Source: Winogradskya humida
GTDB taxonomy: Bacteria > Actinomycetota > Actinomycetes > Mycobacteriales > Micromonosporaceae
NCBI RefSeq assembly: GCF_016862215.1
Contig: NZ_BOMN01000054.1
Coordinates: 1 to 64,000 of the forward strand
Length of the DNA stretch: 64,000 nt
Reading direction: 5' to 3'
Under the pieces are notes generated by a model, which was not told the DNA's origin, did not search any database, and saw only the letters and a program-made list of their open reading frames with translations. The position numbers and the translations under genes were made by a program. Below, piece after piece: positions 50,942-59,345 of the stretch (its first letter is position 1; each line of letters starts with the position of its first letter).

Positions 50942-51841
50942 GGCCACCGCCGCGGGCTTACGGCGGCGCCTGCGGCGGACGAGCCAGAAGCCGACGGGTA
51001 CGCCGATGAGGAGCAGCCACGGCAGCAGGAACCCGAGCACCGTCAGCGCCACACCCAGCGAGGTGAGCAGGCCGTGCCACCCGGCGGTCAGCCCGTCGAG
51101 GAAGCCCGGGTCCTCGTCATCGACGGGTGTCACGTCGGCCTTCGGGTCGAGCAGCACCGCCGTGATCGTGGAGAGAGCGGTGAGATCGGCCAGCCGGCGC
51201 TTCTTGGCCTGCAACGACGCGAGATCCGCCTCGCGGGTGGCGACCTCGCGCTCGAGCATCACCAGGTCGCTGAGGGACTTTGCCTGGGCGAGCAGCTTGC
51301 GCCCGCTGTCCACCCGGGCCGTCTGGGTGAGGATCCGGGCGTCCAGATCCACGGTCTCCTCGGTGACGTCCTCGGTGCTGATCCCGCGCTGCTCCTCCTT
51401 GCCGAGCCCGGCGAGCTGGTCGATGACGTTCGAGAACTTCGCCGCGGGCACCCGCAGCGTCAGGGTGGCCTGCGCCGAGCCCTTGTCACCGCTGCTGCTG
51501 CGGTCGTCGCCGCCGATGAAACCGCCCGCCCCGGTGGCGATGGCCGTCACCTGCGCGGCCTTGGAGTTGACGTCGTCGACCCGCACGGTGATGGACCCGG
51601 TGTAGACGATCGCCCGCTGGTCAACCGCCAGATCGGGCGACTTCTGCTTGTCCTCGGCGGTGCTGTCCTGCTCCGTCTGCTTCTCCGCGATCCCCGCGCC
51701 GGCCTGACCAACCGCCGGCGCGGCCGCCGAGTCGGATGCCATGTTGCTGCTGTCGCCGCTGCCGCAACCCGCCAGCGCTATCACCGAGGCGAGCCCCGCG
51801 GCCGCCCACCATCTGTATGTCCTGGATCGTGCTGTGCGCAT
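50921..51841 (-). CDS. DUF4349 lipoprotein
   Basis: A 306-residue secreted lipoprotein: signal with lipobox (AAAGLASVIALAGCGSG, Cys near 26), a disordered Ala/Ser/Glu segment, the DUF4349 domain with an extracytoplasmic beta part (IVYTGSITVRVDDVNSKAAQV, LTLRVPAAKFSNVIDQL) and a long coiled coil (AKSLSDLVMLEREVATREAD), one C-terminal membrane helix (LGFLLPWLLLIGVPVGFWLV) and an Arg/Lys-rich end. Function unknown. Overlaps the convergent amidohydrolase gene by 21 bases. Confidence 0.88.
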   Translation of the reverse strand: MRTARSRTYRWWAAAGLASVIALAGCGSGDSSNMASDSAAAPAVGQAGAGIAEKQTEQDSTAEDKQKSPDLAVDQRAIVYTGSITVRVDDVNSKAAQVTAIATGAGGFIGGDDRSSSGDKGSAQATLTLRVPAAKFSNVIDQLAGLGKEEQRGISTEDVTEETVDLDARILTQTARVDSGRKLLAQAKSLSDLVMLEREVATREADLASLQAKKRRLADLTALSTITAVLLDPKADVTPVDDEDPGFLDGLTAGWHGLLTSLGVALTVLGFLLPWLLLIGVPVGFWLVRRRRRRKPAAVALESAGS

Positions 51842-51951
51842 GGATCCTCCCGTTCCCCGTTCCGGTCTGCCCGGCTGGGACGTACGGCGGGCGCCTCCCG
51901 GTTCCGACAGACTGTTCGGTAGCGGTCACGATTTGGCAGCGGAGGCGACAC

Positions 51952-52584
51952 GTGCGGATTACCAAGTACACCCATGCATGTCTGAGGCTCGAGGGCGACG
52001 GCGTTCTGGTCGCCGATCCGGGGGCGTTCAGCGAGCGGTCGGCGCTCACGGGCGCGGACGCCGTACTGATCACGCATGAGCATTTTGATCATCTGGACCC
52101 GGATGCGCTCGCCGATGCGCTGGCCCGGCGGCCGGGACTGAGGATCTACGCCCACTGCGAGGTGCTGCCGAAACTCACGGCGTTCGCCGACGTGGTCACG
52201 GCCGTGGAGCCCGGCGAGGAGTTCGAGGCCGCGGGCTTCAGGATTCGCGCGTACGGAGGCCAGCACGCCGTTATCCACCCCGAGCTCCCCCGCATCGCGA
52301 ACCTGGGCTTCCTGATCTCGGACGGCGTCGACTCGGTCTACACGCCCGGCGACTCGTTCACCGTCCCGGAGGAGTCCGTGGACACGCTGTTCGTGCCGCT
52401 GAACGCGCCGTGGATGAAGCTCAGCGAGGCGATCGACTTCGTGCGGGCGGTCCGGCCGGGGCGGGCGTACGCACTGCACGACTCCCTGCTCACCGAGACC
52501 GGGGCGAGCATCTCCAACGGCCACCTGGAGCGGTTCGGCGGCACGAAGTACGCGCAGCTGGCCCCCGGCACCACCGTTTCCTGA
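51952..52584 (+). CDS. Metallo-beta-lactamase fold hydrolase (UlaG-like)
   Basis: A 210-residue MBL-fold protein of the L-ascorbate-6-phosphate lactonase-like group: ITKYTHACLRLEGDGVLVADPG, the metal motif LITHEHFDHLD (HxHxDH) and further ligands in GGQHAVIHPE and YTPGDSF. The substrate is not predictable. Start GTG 51952 is set by GGAGG at 51941-51945, six bases upstream; the longer open frame upstream is inside the divergent gene region. Confidence 0.88.
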   Translation: MRITKYTHACLRLEGDGVLVADPGAFSERSALTGADAVLITHEHFDHLDPDALADALARRPGLRIYAHCEVLPKLTAFADVVTAVEPGEEFEAAGFRIRAYGGQHAVIHPELPRIANLGFLISDGVDSVYTPGDSFTVPEESVDTLFVPLNAPWMKLSEAIDFVRAVRPGRAYALHDSLLTETGASISNGHLERFGGTKYAQLAPGTTVS

Positions 52585-52594
52585 GGCGGGGGAC

Positions 52595-53464
52595 GTGGAG
52601 GACATCGACGAGCTGATCCGGCGGCTCTACGAACAACCGCCGGACGGCTTCGTCGCGGGCCGGGCCGCCGCCGTGGCCGAGGCGAAGCAAACCGGCGACA
52701 AAGACCTGGCCAAGCGGCTCGCCGCGCTGCGCAAGCCGACGGTCGCGGCGTGGCTGGTCAACCTGCTCGCATTGCGCCGCCCGGAGCTCATCGCCGACCT
52801 GGTCGAGCTCGCGGAGGCGCTGCGCCAGGCCCAGCGGGGGTTGCAGGGCGAGCAGCTGCGCGAGTTGTCCACGCAGCGCCGGCAGGTGGTGTCCGCGCTG
52901 GTCGCCGCTGCGCAGAAGCTGGCGATCGAGGACGACCCGGCGCTGCGCAGGGTGAAGTTGCCGATGGCCGAGGTCGAGGCGACGCTGACCGCCGCGATGG
53001 CCGAGCCGGAGATCGCCGAGCAGGTCCGCAGCGGCCGGTTGGTCAAGGCGGCGACCTACGCGGGCTTCGGCGAGGTTCCGCGCCCCCGTCTGCGCCTGGT
53101 GACGACGCTTGGGAACGAGCCGGAAAAGAACGAGCCCGGGAAGAACGAGAAAAAAGAGGAGCGAGAGCGTGCGGCGAAGCGCAGGGAGCTGCAACGGGAT
53201 CTGAGCGTTGCCCAGCGCGCGCGGGACAGGACGCAATCCGTGCTGGAAAAGGCCGAAACCGCAGAACGTGACGCAGGCCACTCCATTGATGAACTTGAGG
53301 AACGGATCGCCGAGCTGGAACGACAGCGCGGCGACGCGCAGGCTGAGTTGTCACGGCGCAAGCTGGCACGACGCTCCGCCGAGCGCGACGCATCGGCGGC
53401 TCGGCGACAGGTCGGCGACGTGGAGGCGGCCATCGAGGACCTGGACGCCGAGGAACCGGGCTAG
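52595..53464 (+). CDS. Hypothetical coiled-coil protein
   Basis: A 289-residue soluble protein of unknown function found in actinobacteria. The N-terminal half is helical (ELIRRLYEQPPDGFVAGRA, ALRKPTVAAWLVNLLAL); a Lys/Glu-rich hinge (about 168-190) leads to a C-terminal coiled coil to the end (LQRDLSVAQRARDRTQSVLE, LEERIAELERQRGDAQAEL). Starts GTG 52595, ten bases after the hydrolase stop. Resembles transposase or SMC-like coiled coils only in composition. Confidence 0.75.
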   Translation: MEDIDELIRRLYEQPPDGFVAGRAAAVAEAKQTGDKDLAKRLAALRKPTVAAWLVNLLALRRPELIADLVELAEALRQAQRGLQGEQLRELSTQRRQVVSALVAAAQKLAIEDDPALRRVKLPMAEVEATLTAAMAEPEIAEQVRSGRLVKAATYAGFGEVPRPRLRLVTTLGNEPEKNEPGKNEKKEERERAAKRRELQRDLSVAQRARDRTQSVLEKAETAERDAGHSIDELEERIAELERQRGDAQAELSRRKLARRSAERDASAARRQVGDVEAAIEDLDAEEPG

Positions 53465-53495
53465 TCGTCGGTTTTCCTGAACCGGTCAGGGAGAG

Positions 53496-53501
53496 CAGAA
53501 T
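53496..53501 (+). promoter_or_regulatory. -10 box of SCO6745-like gene (leaderless type)
   Basis: CAGAAT six bases before GTG 53508; no ribosome-binding site. Confidence 0.45.
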
Positions 53502-53507
53502 CGGGCG

Positions 53508-54245
53508 GTGACACCCGAACAGGCAGCCGCCAATGCCCGGCCGGGACTCGCATCGCTCGTCGGGGCGTTCGCGGAGTCTCCGCAGACGCTGCGCCGTGCA
53601 CGGGTGCTGGGCCTGTCCGGGTGGGCCTATCACGTCTCCGCGCGGGCCGGTGCGCTCGGCGACGTGCGCCCCGAGACGGTGGCGGCGGCCATCGGCTTCA
53701 TCGCGTCCGAGGCCGTGACCGACGGCTGGGAGGGCGCTGCCAAGATCACCCCACCGGTCGAGGTCGCCAGCTGGCATCTGCGCGAGATGTGCCGCTGGGG
53801 CGTCGAGCAGCTGGGTGGCTTCCCCCGGCTGTCGCGCCTGCTGGAGCTCTCGAAACGGGTGGTGTCCGCGGTGGACGCGGCGGCACTGCCGCTGTTCGCG
53901 GCGTGGCGGGCGATGCCGGTGCCGGAGAACGAGCCGGGGGCGCAGACGGCCTTCATGCTGCATCTGCTGCACGAGCACCGGCTCGGCATCCACGTGGTGG
54001 CGGTGCGGGCCAGCGGCCTCACCCCGCTGGAGGCCATCATCGCCGGGCCCGAGGGCGAGACCGGCGCGGTCGCGTTCGGCTGGCAGCCGCCCTATCCGCA
54101 GGCCGGCCCGATCATGCGGCGTCTCATGTGGGCCGAGTCGGTCGCCGACTCGCTGGCCGGGCAGGCCTACGCCGCTCTGGACCGCGCTGAGCGCATCGAG
54201 CTGATCGGCCTGCTGCAAAGTCTGTCGCACCGGCTGGCGCGATAG
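53508..54245 (+). CDS. SCO6745-like conserved protein
   Basis: A 245-residue protein of the actinobacterial SCO6745 family: VLGLSGWAYHVSARAGALGDVRPETVAAAIGFIA, two similar halves, and GFGWQPPYP-like AVAFGWQPPYPQAGP near the end. No catalytic motif is assigned to the family. It starts with GTG behind a -10 box and is followed 15 bases later by the GNAT gene. Confidence 0.75.
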   Translation: MTPEQAAANARPGLASLVGAFAESPQTLRRARVLGLSGWAYHVSARAGALGDVRPETVAAAIGFIASEAVTDGWEGAAKITPPVEVASWHLREMCRWGVEQLGGFPRLSRLLELSKRVVSAVDAAALPLFAAWRAMPVPENEPGAQTAFMLHLLHEHRLGIHVVAVRASGLTPLEAIIAGPEGETGAVAFGWQPPYPQAGPIMRRLMWAESVADSLAGQAYAALDRAERIELIGLLQSLSHRLAR

Positions 54246-54260
54246 GGCACCCTGGGCGAA

Positions 54261-55211
54261 GTGACGATAGGGAACATCCGCCGACCTACGCTCGACGACT
54301 CCGCCGAGCTCCTCGCCATGGTGCACGCGTGCGACATCGCCGCGGTGGGCGAGCCCGACTTCACCCCCGACGAGGTGCGTGACGCGCTGACCGGGCCCAA
54401 TACCGACATGACCCGGGACAGCTGGGTGGCCCTCGACGCGGACGGCGCGATCGTCGGCTGGGCGTTCCCGCACAACACCAACCGCGGGGACCACGACTTC
54501 GTCGAGGTGTTCGTGTGGCCCGGGCGTGGTGAGGGGACGATCCGGCCGCTGCTGGAGCTGCTGCTGGCCCGGGCCGCCGAGCGTGGCGCCGAGTTCGGGC
54601 ACAGGAACTACAAGCTGCGGGCGGGTGCGATCCCGACGGAGAAGCCGTGGATCGAGGCGTTGACCGAGGCCGGTTTCACGTTCCTCAAGCAACACGCACG
54701 GATGACAATGCCGCTCACCGGGCATCCGCACACCGCCCCCGAGCCGCCGGCCGGCATCACCATCCGGGCGATCGACCCGGACGACGAAGCCGAGCTGCGG
54801 CGCTTCCAGGCCACGATCGCGGACGCGTTCGAGGACACCGATCACCACGCCAGTGACTACGAGACCTGGCAGGCGCGGATCGCCGGGGAGTCGAGCGTGT
54901 CGTACGACGAGTGGTTCGTCGCGTTCGTGGACGGCGAATGGGCCGGGGTGCTGCAGTCATCGGACAACTCGATCGCGGACGGACAGGGCTGGGTGCGGGC
55001 GCTCGCCGTGCTCCGGGCGTACAGGAAAAGGGGGGTGGGTGAGGCGCTCCTGCGCCGCGCCTTCGCGACCTACGCCGGCAAGGGACGGACCGAAGTGGGC
55101 CTGGGGGTCGACATGGCCAACCCCACCTCGGCCGCGCGCCTCTACCTGGCCGTCGGCATGCACCCGAAATACGAGGCCGACATCTACGAGCGCGAGATCG
55201 TCACGGCTTGA
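54261..55211 (+). CDS. GNAT acetyltransferase with two GNAT domains
   Basis: A 316-residue protein with tandem GNAT domains (about 1-150 and 160-316). The second is the better conserved: VRALAVLRAYRKRGVGEALLRRAF carries the acetyl-CoA pyrophosphate loop (RxxGxG/A type), followed by LGVDMANPTSAARLYLAVGM. The first has the degraded loop PGRGEGTIRPLLELLL. This resembles mycothiol synthase-like and other fused actinobacterial GNATs; the acyl acceptor is unknown. Its last 11 bases overlap the convergent NTF2-like gene. Confidence 0.85.
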   Translation: MTIGNIRRPTLDDSAELLAMVHACDIAAVGEPDFTPDEVRDALTGPNTDMTRDSWVALDADGAIVGWAFPHNTNRGDHDFVEVFVWPGRGEGTIRPLLELLLARAAERGAEFGHRNYKLRAGAIPTEKPWIEALTEAGFTFLKQHARMTMPLTGHPHTAPEPPAGITIRAIDPDDEAELRRFQATIADAFEDTDHHASDYETWQARIAGESSVSYDEWFVAFVDGEWAGVLQSSDNSIADGQGWVRALAVLRAYRKRGVGEALLRRAFATYAGKGRTEVGLGVDMANPTSAARLYLAVGMHPKYEADIYEREIVTA

Positions 55212-55629
55212 GATCGAGCGAGGCCCGGAACGACCCGTCCATCTCGAACGGCACGGACTGGTGCTCGTGGGTGATCAGCCAGGTTCCCTCGATCTTGCGC
55301 AGGCCGTGGGTGACCCGGTGCCAGAGCTCGAACGCCTCGGTCTGGCCCTTCGGAACGGCACGCATGCAGTGGAGGCTGCTCGCGAACGCCACCTCCGGCC
55401 CCGCCGTGATCTCCAGCGCGGTCACCTCGAGCGTGGGCGGCTGCTCGAACGTCGCCAGCCAGTGCTCCAACGGCTCGGGGTCCTGCGCGCTCGCCGGCTG
55501 ACGCAGCGGCGGGGCGAGCGTGAACTGCACCGCATCGTCCGCGTAGTACCGCAGGATGTCCTTGACCTGCCCGGTGCCCAGCGCGGCGGCGTGGCCCTCG
55601 ATGACCTCGCGGATCGCTTGCTCGTCCAT
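55201..55629 (-). CDS. NTF2-like (SnoaL/YybH) protein
   Basis: A 142-residue single-domain NTF2-fold protein: AIREVIEGHAAALGTGQVKD, ILRYYADDAVQFTLAPP, LHCMRAVPKGQTEAFELWHRVTHGLR and WLITHEHQSVPFEMDG. Such proteins may bind or transform small hydrophobic ligands; no function is assigned. ATG 55629 has AGGAG seven bases upstream. It is divergent from yciI and the ECF42-type sigma gene across a palindrome that reads as a promoter in both directions, so it is a likely sigma target. Confidence 0.85.
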   Translation of the reverse strand: MDEQAIREVIEGHAAALGTGQVKDILRYYADDAVQFTLAPPLRQPASAQDPEPLEHWLATFEQPPTLEVTALEITAGPEVAFASSLHCMRAVPKGQTEAFELWHRVTHGLRKIEGTWLITHEHQSVPFEMDGSFRASLDLKP

Positions 55630-55664
55630 GGCGTGCTCCTGTCGTGGAAGTTTCTCTCGCGGGG

Positions 55665-55694
55665 ACGTCGAAGCCGCCGTACCCGCTTCGACGT
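55665..55694. promoter_or_regulatory. Palindromic bidirectional ECF-type promoter
   Basis: Perfect 10-bp arms (ACGTCGAAGC 55665-55674, GCTTCGACGT 55685-55694) around a 10-base centre. Read on either strand it gives CGTCGA, 17 bases, CGAC, which matches the promoter pattern reported for ECF42 sigma factors (TGTCGA and CGA[T/C]). One copy points to yciI-sigma, the other to the NTF2-like gene. Confidence 0.75.
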
Positions 55695-55732
55695 TCCGGG
55701 AGAAGATTTCTTGACGAGCAGAGGAGCCGGGG

Positions 55733-56104
55733 ATGAAGTACCTCATTCTCATCCAGTCGAACGAAAAGTCACTCGCGGTCTGGGAGACGCTGAGCGAACA
55801 GCAGCGCATCGACTTCGGCCGCGGGCATCGCAAGCTCAGCGAAGAGATGGAGGCTGCCGGCGTACGCGTCAGCAGTGAAGGCCTCGCCGATCCCGCCCGG
55901 GCCAGCCGGGTGTTCGTGCGCGACGGGCAGGCGGTCGTGTCGGACGGCCCGTTCGCCGAGGCCAAGGAGCATCTCGCCGGCTTCTACCTGATCGACGTCG
56001 ACTCGGCGCAGGAGGCGTTCGAGTGGGCCGCGAAGGTGCCCGACGCCGCGACCATCGGCGTGGAGGTGCGCCCGGTGCTGGACATGAGCGGGTGGGAGAT
56101 CTGA
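55733..56104 (+). CDS. YciI/DGPF-domain protein, ECF42 partner
   Basis: A 123-residue DGPF (YCII-related) protein: MKYLILIQSNEKS, FVRDGQAVVSDGPFAEAKEHLAGFYLIDV with the DGPF motif and VEVRPVLDM. Members are almost always encoded beside ECF42-type sigma factors, as here, and are thought to be part of that regulatory unit. The start has GAGGAG (55720-55726) upstream and the gene lies just downstream of the bidirectional promoter. Confidence 0.9.
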   Translation: MKYLILIQSNEKSLAVWETLSEQQRIDFGRGHRKLSEEMEAAGVRVSSEGLADPARASRVFVRDGQAVVSDGPFAEAKEHLAGFYLIDVDSAQEAFEWAAKVPDAATIGVEVRPVLDMSGWEI

Positions 56105-56190
56105 GCCTCCCTGGGATGGGCCTCCCTGGGATGGGCGGCCCTGGGATGGGCGGCCCTGGGATGGGCGGCCCTGGGATGGGCGGCCCCGGG
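56101..56190 (+). repeat. 15-bp tandem repeat at the sigma-factor start
   Basis: Five to six units of CTGGGATGGGCGGCC type (ATGs at 56116, 56131, 56146, 56161, 56176) encode G-G-P-G-M pentapeptides in frame with the sigma factor, so each unit offers a possible initiator. Confidence 0.9.
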
Positions 56191-57366
56191 CTGGAGGACC
56201 TGCTGCGTGCCGCCACGCCGCAGGTCCTGGGCGCGGTGGTGCGCCGCTACGGCGACTTCGACCGGTGCGAGGACGCGGTGCAGGAGGCGTTGCTGGCAGC
56301 GGCGCGGCAGTGGCCGGCTGAGGGCGTACCCGACGATCCCAAGGCCTGGTTGATCACCGTGGCCGCCCGTCGCCGGATCGAGATCCTGCGCAGCGAGACG
56401 GCCCGGCGGCAGCGTGAGGAGGCCGCGGCGGGTTTCGTGGCCGGCCCCGTTCCCGAGACCGATGACTCGCTGACGCTGCTGTTCCTCTGCTGTCACCCGG
56501 CGCTGACCACGTCGTCGCAGGTGGCACTGACCCTGCGCGCGGTCGGCGGGCTGAGCACCGCGGAGATCGCCCGGGCCCTGCTGGTCCCGGACGCGACCAT
56601 CGGCCAGCGGATCAGCCGGGCCAAGCAGAGGATCCGCGAGGCCGGCGCCCGGTTCGTGATGCCGGAGCCCGCGGAGCGCTCCACCCGGCTCGCCGCCGTG
56701 CTCCGCGTGCTGTACCTGATCTTCAACGAGGGTTACACGGCCAGCTCAGGCCCGTCGCTGCACCGGATCGAGCTGTCCACGGAGGCGATCCGGCTGACCC
56801 GGCAGCTGCACGCCCGGCTACCCGGCGATCTTCTCGACGGCGAGGTCGCGGGTCTGCTCGCGTTGATGCTGCTCACCGATGCCCGGCGCCCGGCCCGGAC
56901 CCGTGCGGACGGTGGCCTGGTGCCGCTGGCCGAGCAGGACCGCACGGCCTGGGACGCGTCGCTGATCGCCGACGGCATCGACCTGATCACCACGACGCTG
57001 GCATCCGCGCCGATCGGCCCCTACCAGGTGCAGGCGGCGATCGCGGCCGTGCACGACGAGGCCGCGACCGCGGCGGACACCGACTGGCCGCAGATCCTGC
57101 GCCTCTACGACCTGCTGACACTGCTGGAACCGGGCCCGATGGTCACCCTGAACCGGATCGTCGCCCTGGCCATGACGCGGGGCCCGCGAGCGGGTCTGGC
57201 CGCACTGGACGAAGCCGCGCTCACCGGGCATCACCGGATCGACGCGGTGCGCGCCCACCTGCTGGAACTGGCCGGCGACCTGCCCGCGGCCCGGGAGCAC
57301 TACGCGGCCGCGGCCCGGGGCACGCTCAGTGCCGCGGAGAAGCGCTACTTGGAGAGCAAGCTCTAA
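56116..57366 (+). CDS. ECF42-type RNA polymerase sigma factor
   Basis: Extracytoplasmic-function sigma factor of the ECF42 class: sigma2 (LEDLLRAATPQVLGAVVRRY, DFDRCEDAVQEALLAAARQWP, PKAWLITVAARRRIE), sigma4 (LTLRAVGGLSTAEIARALLV, IGQRISRAKQRI) and a C-terminal TPR-like/DUF6596 region of about 200 residues with NEGYTASSG and VTLNRIVALAM. About 416 residues. The real start is ambiguous among GTG 56092 and five ATGs in a 15-bp repeat; ATG 56176 gives a normal N terminus (MGGPGLEDLLRAATPQ). No anti-sigma gene; control is thought to involve the C-terminal extension and the DGPF protein. Confidence 0.9.
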   Translation: MGLPGMGGPGMGGPGMGGPGMGGPGLEDLLRAATPQVLGAVVRRYGDFDRCEDAVQEALLAAARQWPAEGVPDDPKAWLITVAARRRIEILRSETARRQREEAAAGFVAGPVPETDDSLTLLFLCCHPALTTSSQVALTLRAVGGLSTAEIARALLVPDATIGQRISRAKQRIREAGARFVMPEPAERSTRLAAVLRVLYLIFNEGYTASSGPSLHRIELSTEAIRLTRQLHARLPGDLLDGEVAGLLALMLLTDARRPARTRADGGLVPLAEQDRTAWDASLIADGIDLITTTLASAPIGPYQVQAAIAAVHDEAATAADTDWPQILRLYDLLTLLEPGPMVTLNRIVALAMTRGPRAGLAALDEAALTGHHRIDAVRAHLLELAGDLPAAREHYAAAARGTLSAAEKRYLESKL

Positions 57367-57836
57367 ACCTCGGGAGCTTGGGTACGCGTGGGGCGCTGGC
57401 GCAGATCGTGGACGTAGTCGTCCGGCGCACCGGCCTTCTCGGCGGCGTTGGCGATCTCGGAGAGATACCACGCCGTGGGCATGCCGCCCTCGTAGCCGTG
57501 GAAGACGTAGACCCACGCGCTGAGGTCGCCCTCCAGCGTGGAGACCCGCACGGTGACCTTCTGGTAGGCACCCGCCGCCACGCCCTCGACCTCGTCGAGC
57601 TGGGACGCGTCCCACGGGTGCACGTCGTAGAGCGAGACGAAGACCCGGTCGCCGGGGGACTCGACGATCGTGGTGACCGCGCCCTCCCAGCCCATGTCGC
57701 CCTCGCCGGCGAAGGTCAGGCGCCAACCCTCGACCCAGCCCACCCCCACCATCGGGGAATGCGGACAATATGCCCGCATTCGGGCGGGATCCAGGTTCGA
57801 GCCGTACGCCGCGTAATGACCCACGGCGATGACCAT
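57363..57836 (-). CDS. Gamma-glutamylcyclotransferase-like (AIG2) protein
   Basis: A 157-residue protein of the gamma-glutamylcyclotransferase fold: VGHYAAYGSNLDPARMRAYCP (YGSN substrate loop), VGVGWVEGWRLTFAGEGDMGWEGAV with the Gly-rich turn, and a catalytic-Glu-like VEGVAAGAYQKVTV. Acts presumably on a gamma-glutamyl peptide or gamma-glutamylamine; unproven. ATG 57836 is the family start. The last four bases overlap the convergent sigma-factor gene. Confidence 0.82.
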   Translation of the reverse strand: MVIAVGHYAAYGSNLDPARMRAYCPHSPMVGVGWVEGWRLTFAGEGDMGWEGAVTTIVESPGDRVFVSLYDVHPWDASQLDEVEGVAAGAYQKVTVRVSTLEGDLSAWVYVFHGYEGGMPTAWYLSEIANAAEKAGAPDDYVHDLRQRPTRTQAPEV

Positions 57837-57944
57837 AGCCCCGTCCGGCAGTGAGGGAGAATAGGAGACGAGCGTGTCGGCACAGTTCCGCCGCATCGCT
57901 ACGAAACGTGACAATGTCGCTCGTCCTGACGGAGGTTGGAAGTC

Positions 57945-59345
57945 GTGAGCCGGATCGTGATCATCGGCGGTGGGCCGGGCGGGTACGAGGCGGCCCTGGT
58001 CGCCGCGCAACTCGACGCGGACGTGACCCTCGTCGAGGCCGACGGAGCCGGCGGTGCCTGCGTGCTCTTCGACTGCGTGCCCTCGAAGACGTTCATCGCC
58101 AGCTCGGAGGTGGTCACCGGCTACCGGCACAACGAGCGCTTCGGCATCCGCTCCGCCGGGCTCGACGGCGTCTCGATCGACGCCAAGGCGGTCAACGAGC
58201 GGGTGAAGAGCCTCGCGCTCGCGCAGTCCGCCGACATCCAGGCCAAGCTCGTCAAGTCGGGCGTGGACGTCGTGCACGGGCACGCGCTGCTCGGCGAGGA
58301 CACCCTCGGCCACACCCACCGCGTGCTGATCACCCCGCACGGCGGCGAGATGTACGAGATCGACGCCGACACCGTCCTCCTGGCCACCGGGGCCACCCCG
58401 CGCGTGCTCCAGACCGCCGTCCCCGACGGCGAGCGCATCCTCGACTGGCGCCAGGTCTACGACCTCACCGAGCTGCCCGAACACCTCATCGTCATCGGCT
58501 CGGGCGTCACCGGCGCCGAGTTCGCCAGCGCCTACCTCGCGATGGGCGTCGCCGTGACCCTGGTCTCGAGCCGCGAGCGCGTCATGCCGCACGAGGACGC
58601 CGACGCCGCCATGGCCATCGAGCGCGTCTTCCGCGAGCGTGGCATGACGATCCTCAACCAGTCCCGCGCCGAGTCCGTCGTCAACACGGGTTCCGAGGTC
58701 GTGGTGACCCTCGCGGACGGCCGGGTCGTCACCGGCTCCCACGCCCTGATGGCTGTCGGTGCGGTCCCCAACACCGCGGGCCTGGGCCTGCGCGAGTACG
58801 GCGTCGATGTCGCCCAGGGCGGCTACATCACGGTCGACCGGGTCTCACGCACCAATGTCCCGGGCGTCTACGCGGCCGGCGACTGCACCGGCGTGCTGCC
58901 CCTGGCCAGCGTCGCCGCCATGCAGGGCCGCATCGCCGTCTGGCACGCCATGGGCGAGGCCGTCGCCCCGCTGCGCCTGCGCACGGTGTCCGCCAACGTC
59001 TTCACCGACCCGGAGCTCGCCACGGTCGGCGTCTCGCAGAACGACGTCGACCAGGGCAAGATCCCCGCCCGGCAGGTGATGCTCCCGCTGACCGGCAACG
59101 CCCGCGCCAAGATGTCCGGCCTGCGCGACGGCTTCGTCAAGCTCTTCTGCCGCCCCGCCACCGGCCAGATCGTCGGCGGCGTCGTCGTCGCTCCCAAGGC
59201 CAGCGAGCTGATCCTGCCGATCACGATGGCCATCGAGAACAACCTCACGGTGGACCAGCTCGCCCACACCATCACGATCTACCCGTCGCTCTCAGGCTCG
59301 ATCGCCGAAGCAGCCCGCCAGCTCATGCAGCACGAAGTTCAGTAA
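57945..59345 (+). CDS. LpdA-type NAD(P)H-quinone dehydrogenase (flavoprotein)
   Basis: FAD-dependent pyridine-nucleotide:disulfide oxidoreductase family protein of 466 residues, closest by eye to mycobacterial LpdA, a quinone reductase. FAD motif IVIIGGGPGGYEAALVA; Cys pair in GGACVLFDCVPSK; NAD motif IVIGSGVTGAEFAS; second FAD motif GVYAAGDCTG. The C-terminal His-Glu dyad of dihydrolipoamide dehydrogenases is replaced (TIYPSLSGSI), arguing against a true lipoamide dehydrogenase. GTG 57945 has GGAGG at 57931-57935. Ends overlap the DedA gene by seven bases. Confidence 0.88.
   Translation: MSRIVIIGGGPGGYEAALVAAQLDADVTLVEADGAGGACVLFDCVPSKTFIASSEVVTGYRHNERFGIRSAGLDGVSIDAKAVNERVKSLALAQSADIQAKLVKSGVDVVHGHALLGEDTLGHTHRVLITPHGGEMYEIDADTVLLATGATPRVLQTAVPDGERILDWRQVYDLTELPEHLIVIGSGVTGAEFASAYLAMGVAVTLVSSRERVMPHEDADAAMAIERVFRERGMTILNQSRAESVVNTGSEVVVTLADGRVVTGSHALMAVGAVPNTAGLGLREYGVDVAQGGYITVDRVSRTNVPGVYAAGDCTGVLPLASVAAMQGRIAVWHAMGEAVAPLRLRTVSANVFTDPELATVGVSQNDVDQGKIPARQVMLPLTGNARAKMSGLRDGFVKLFCRPATGQIVGGVVVAPKASELILPITMAIENNLTVDQLAHTITIYPSLSGSIAEAARQLMQHEVQ

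Noticed and set aside
57945..59345. Dihydrolipoamide dehydrogenase of the pyruvate dehydrogenase complex
   Set aside because: The C-terminal His-Glu catalytic dyad is absent and no E1/E2 genes are nearby.
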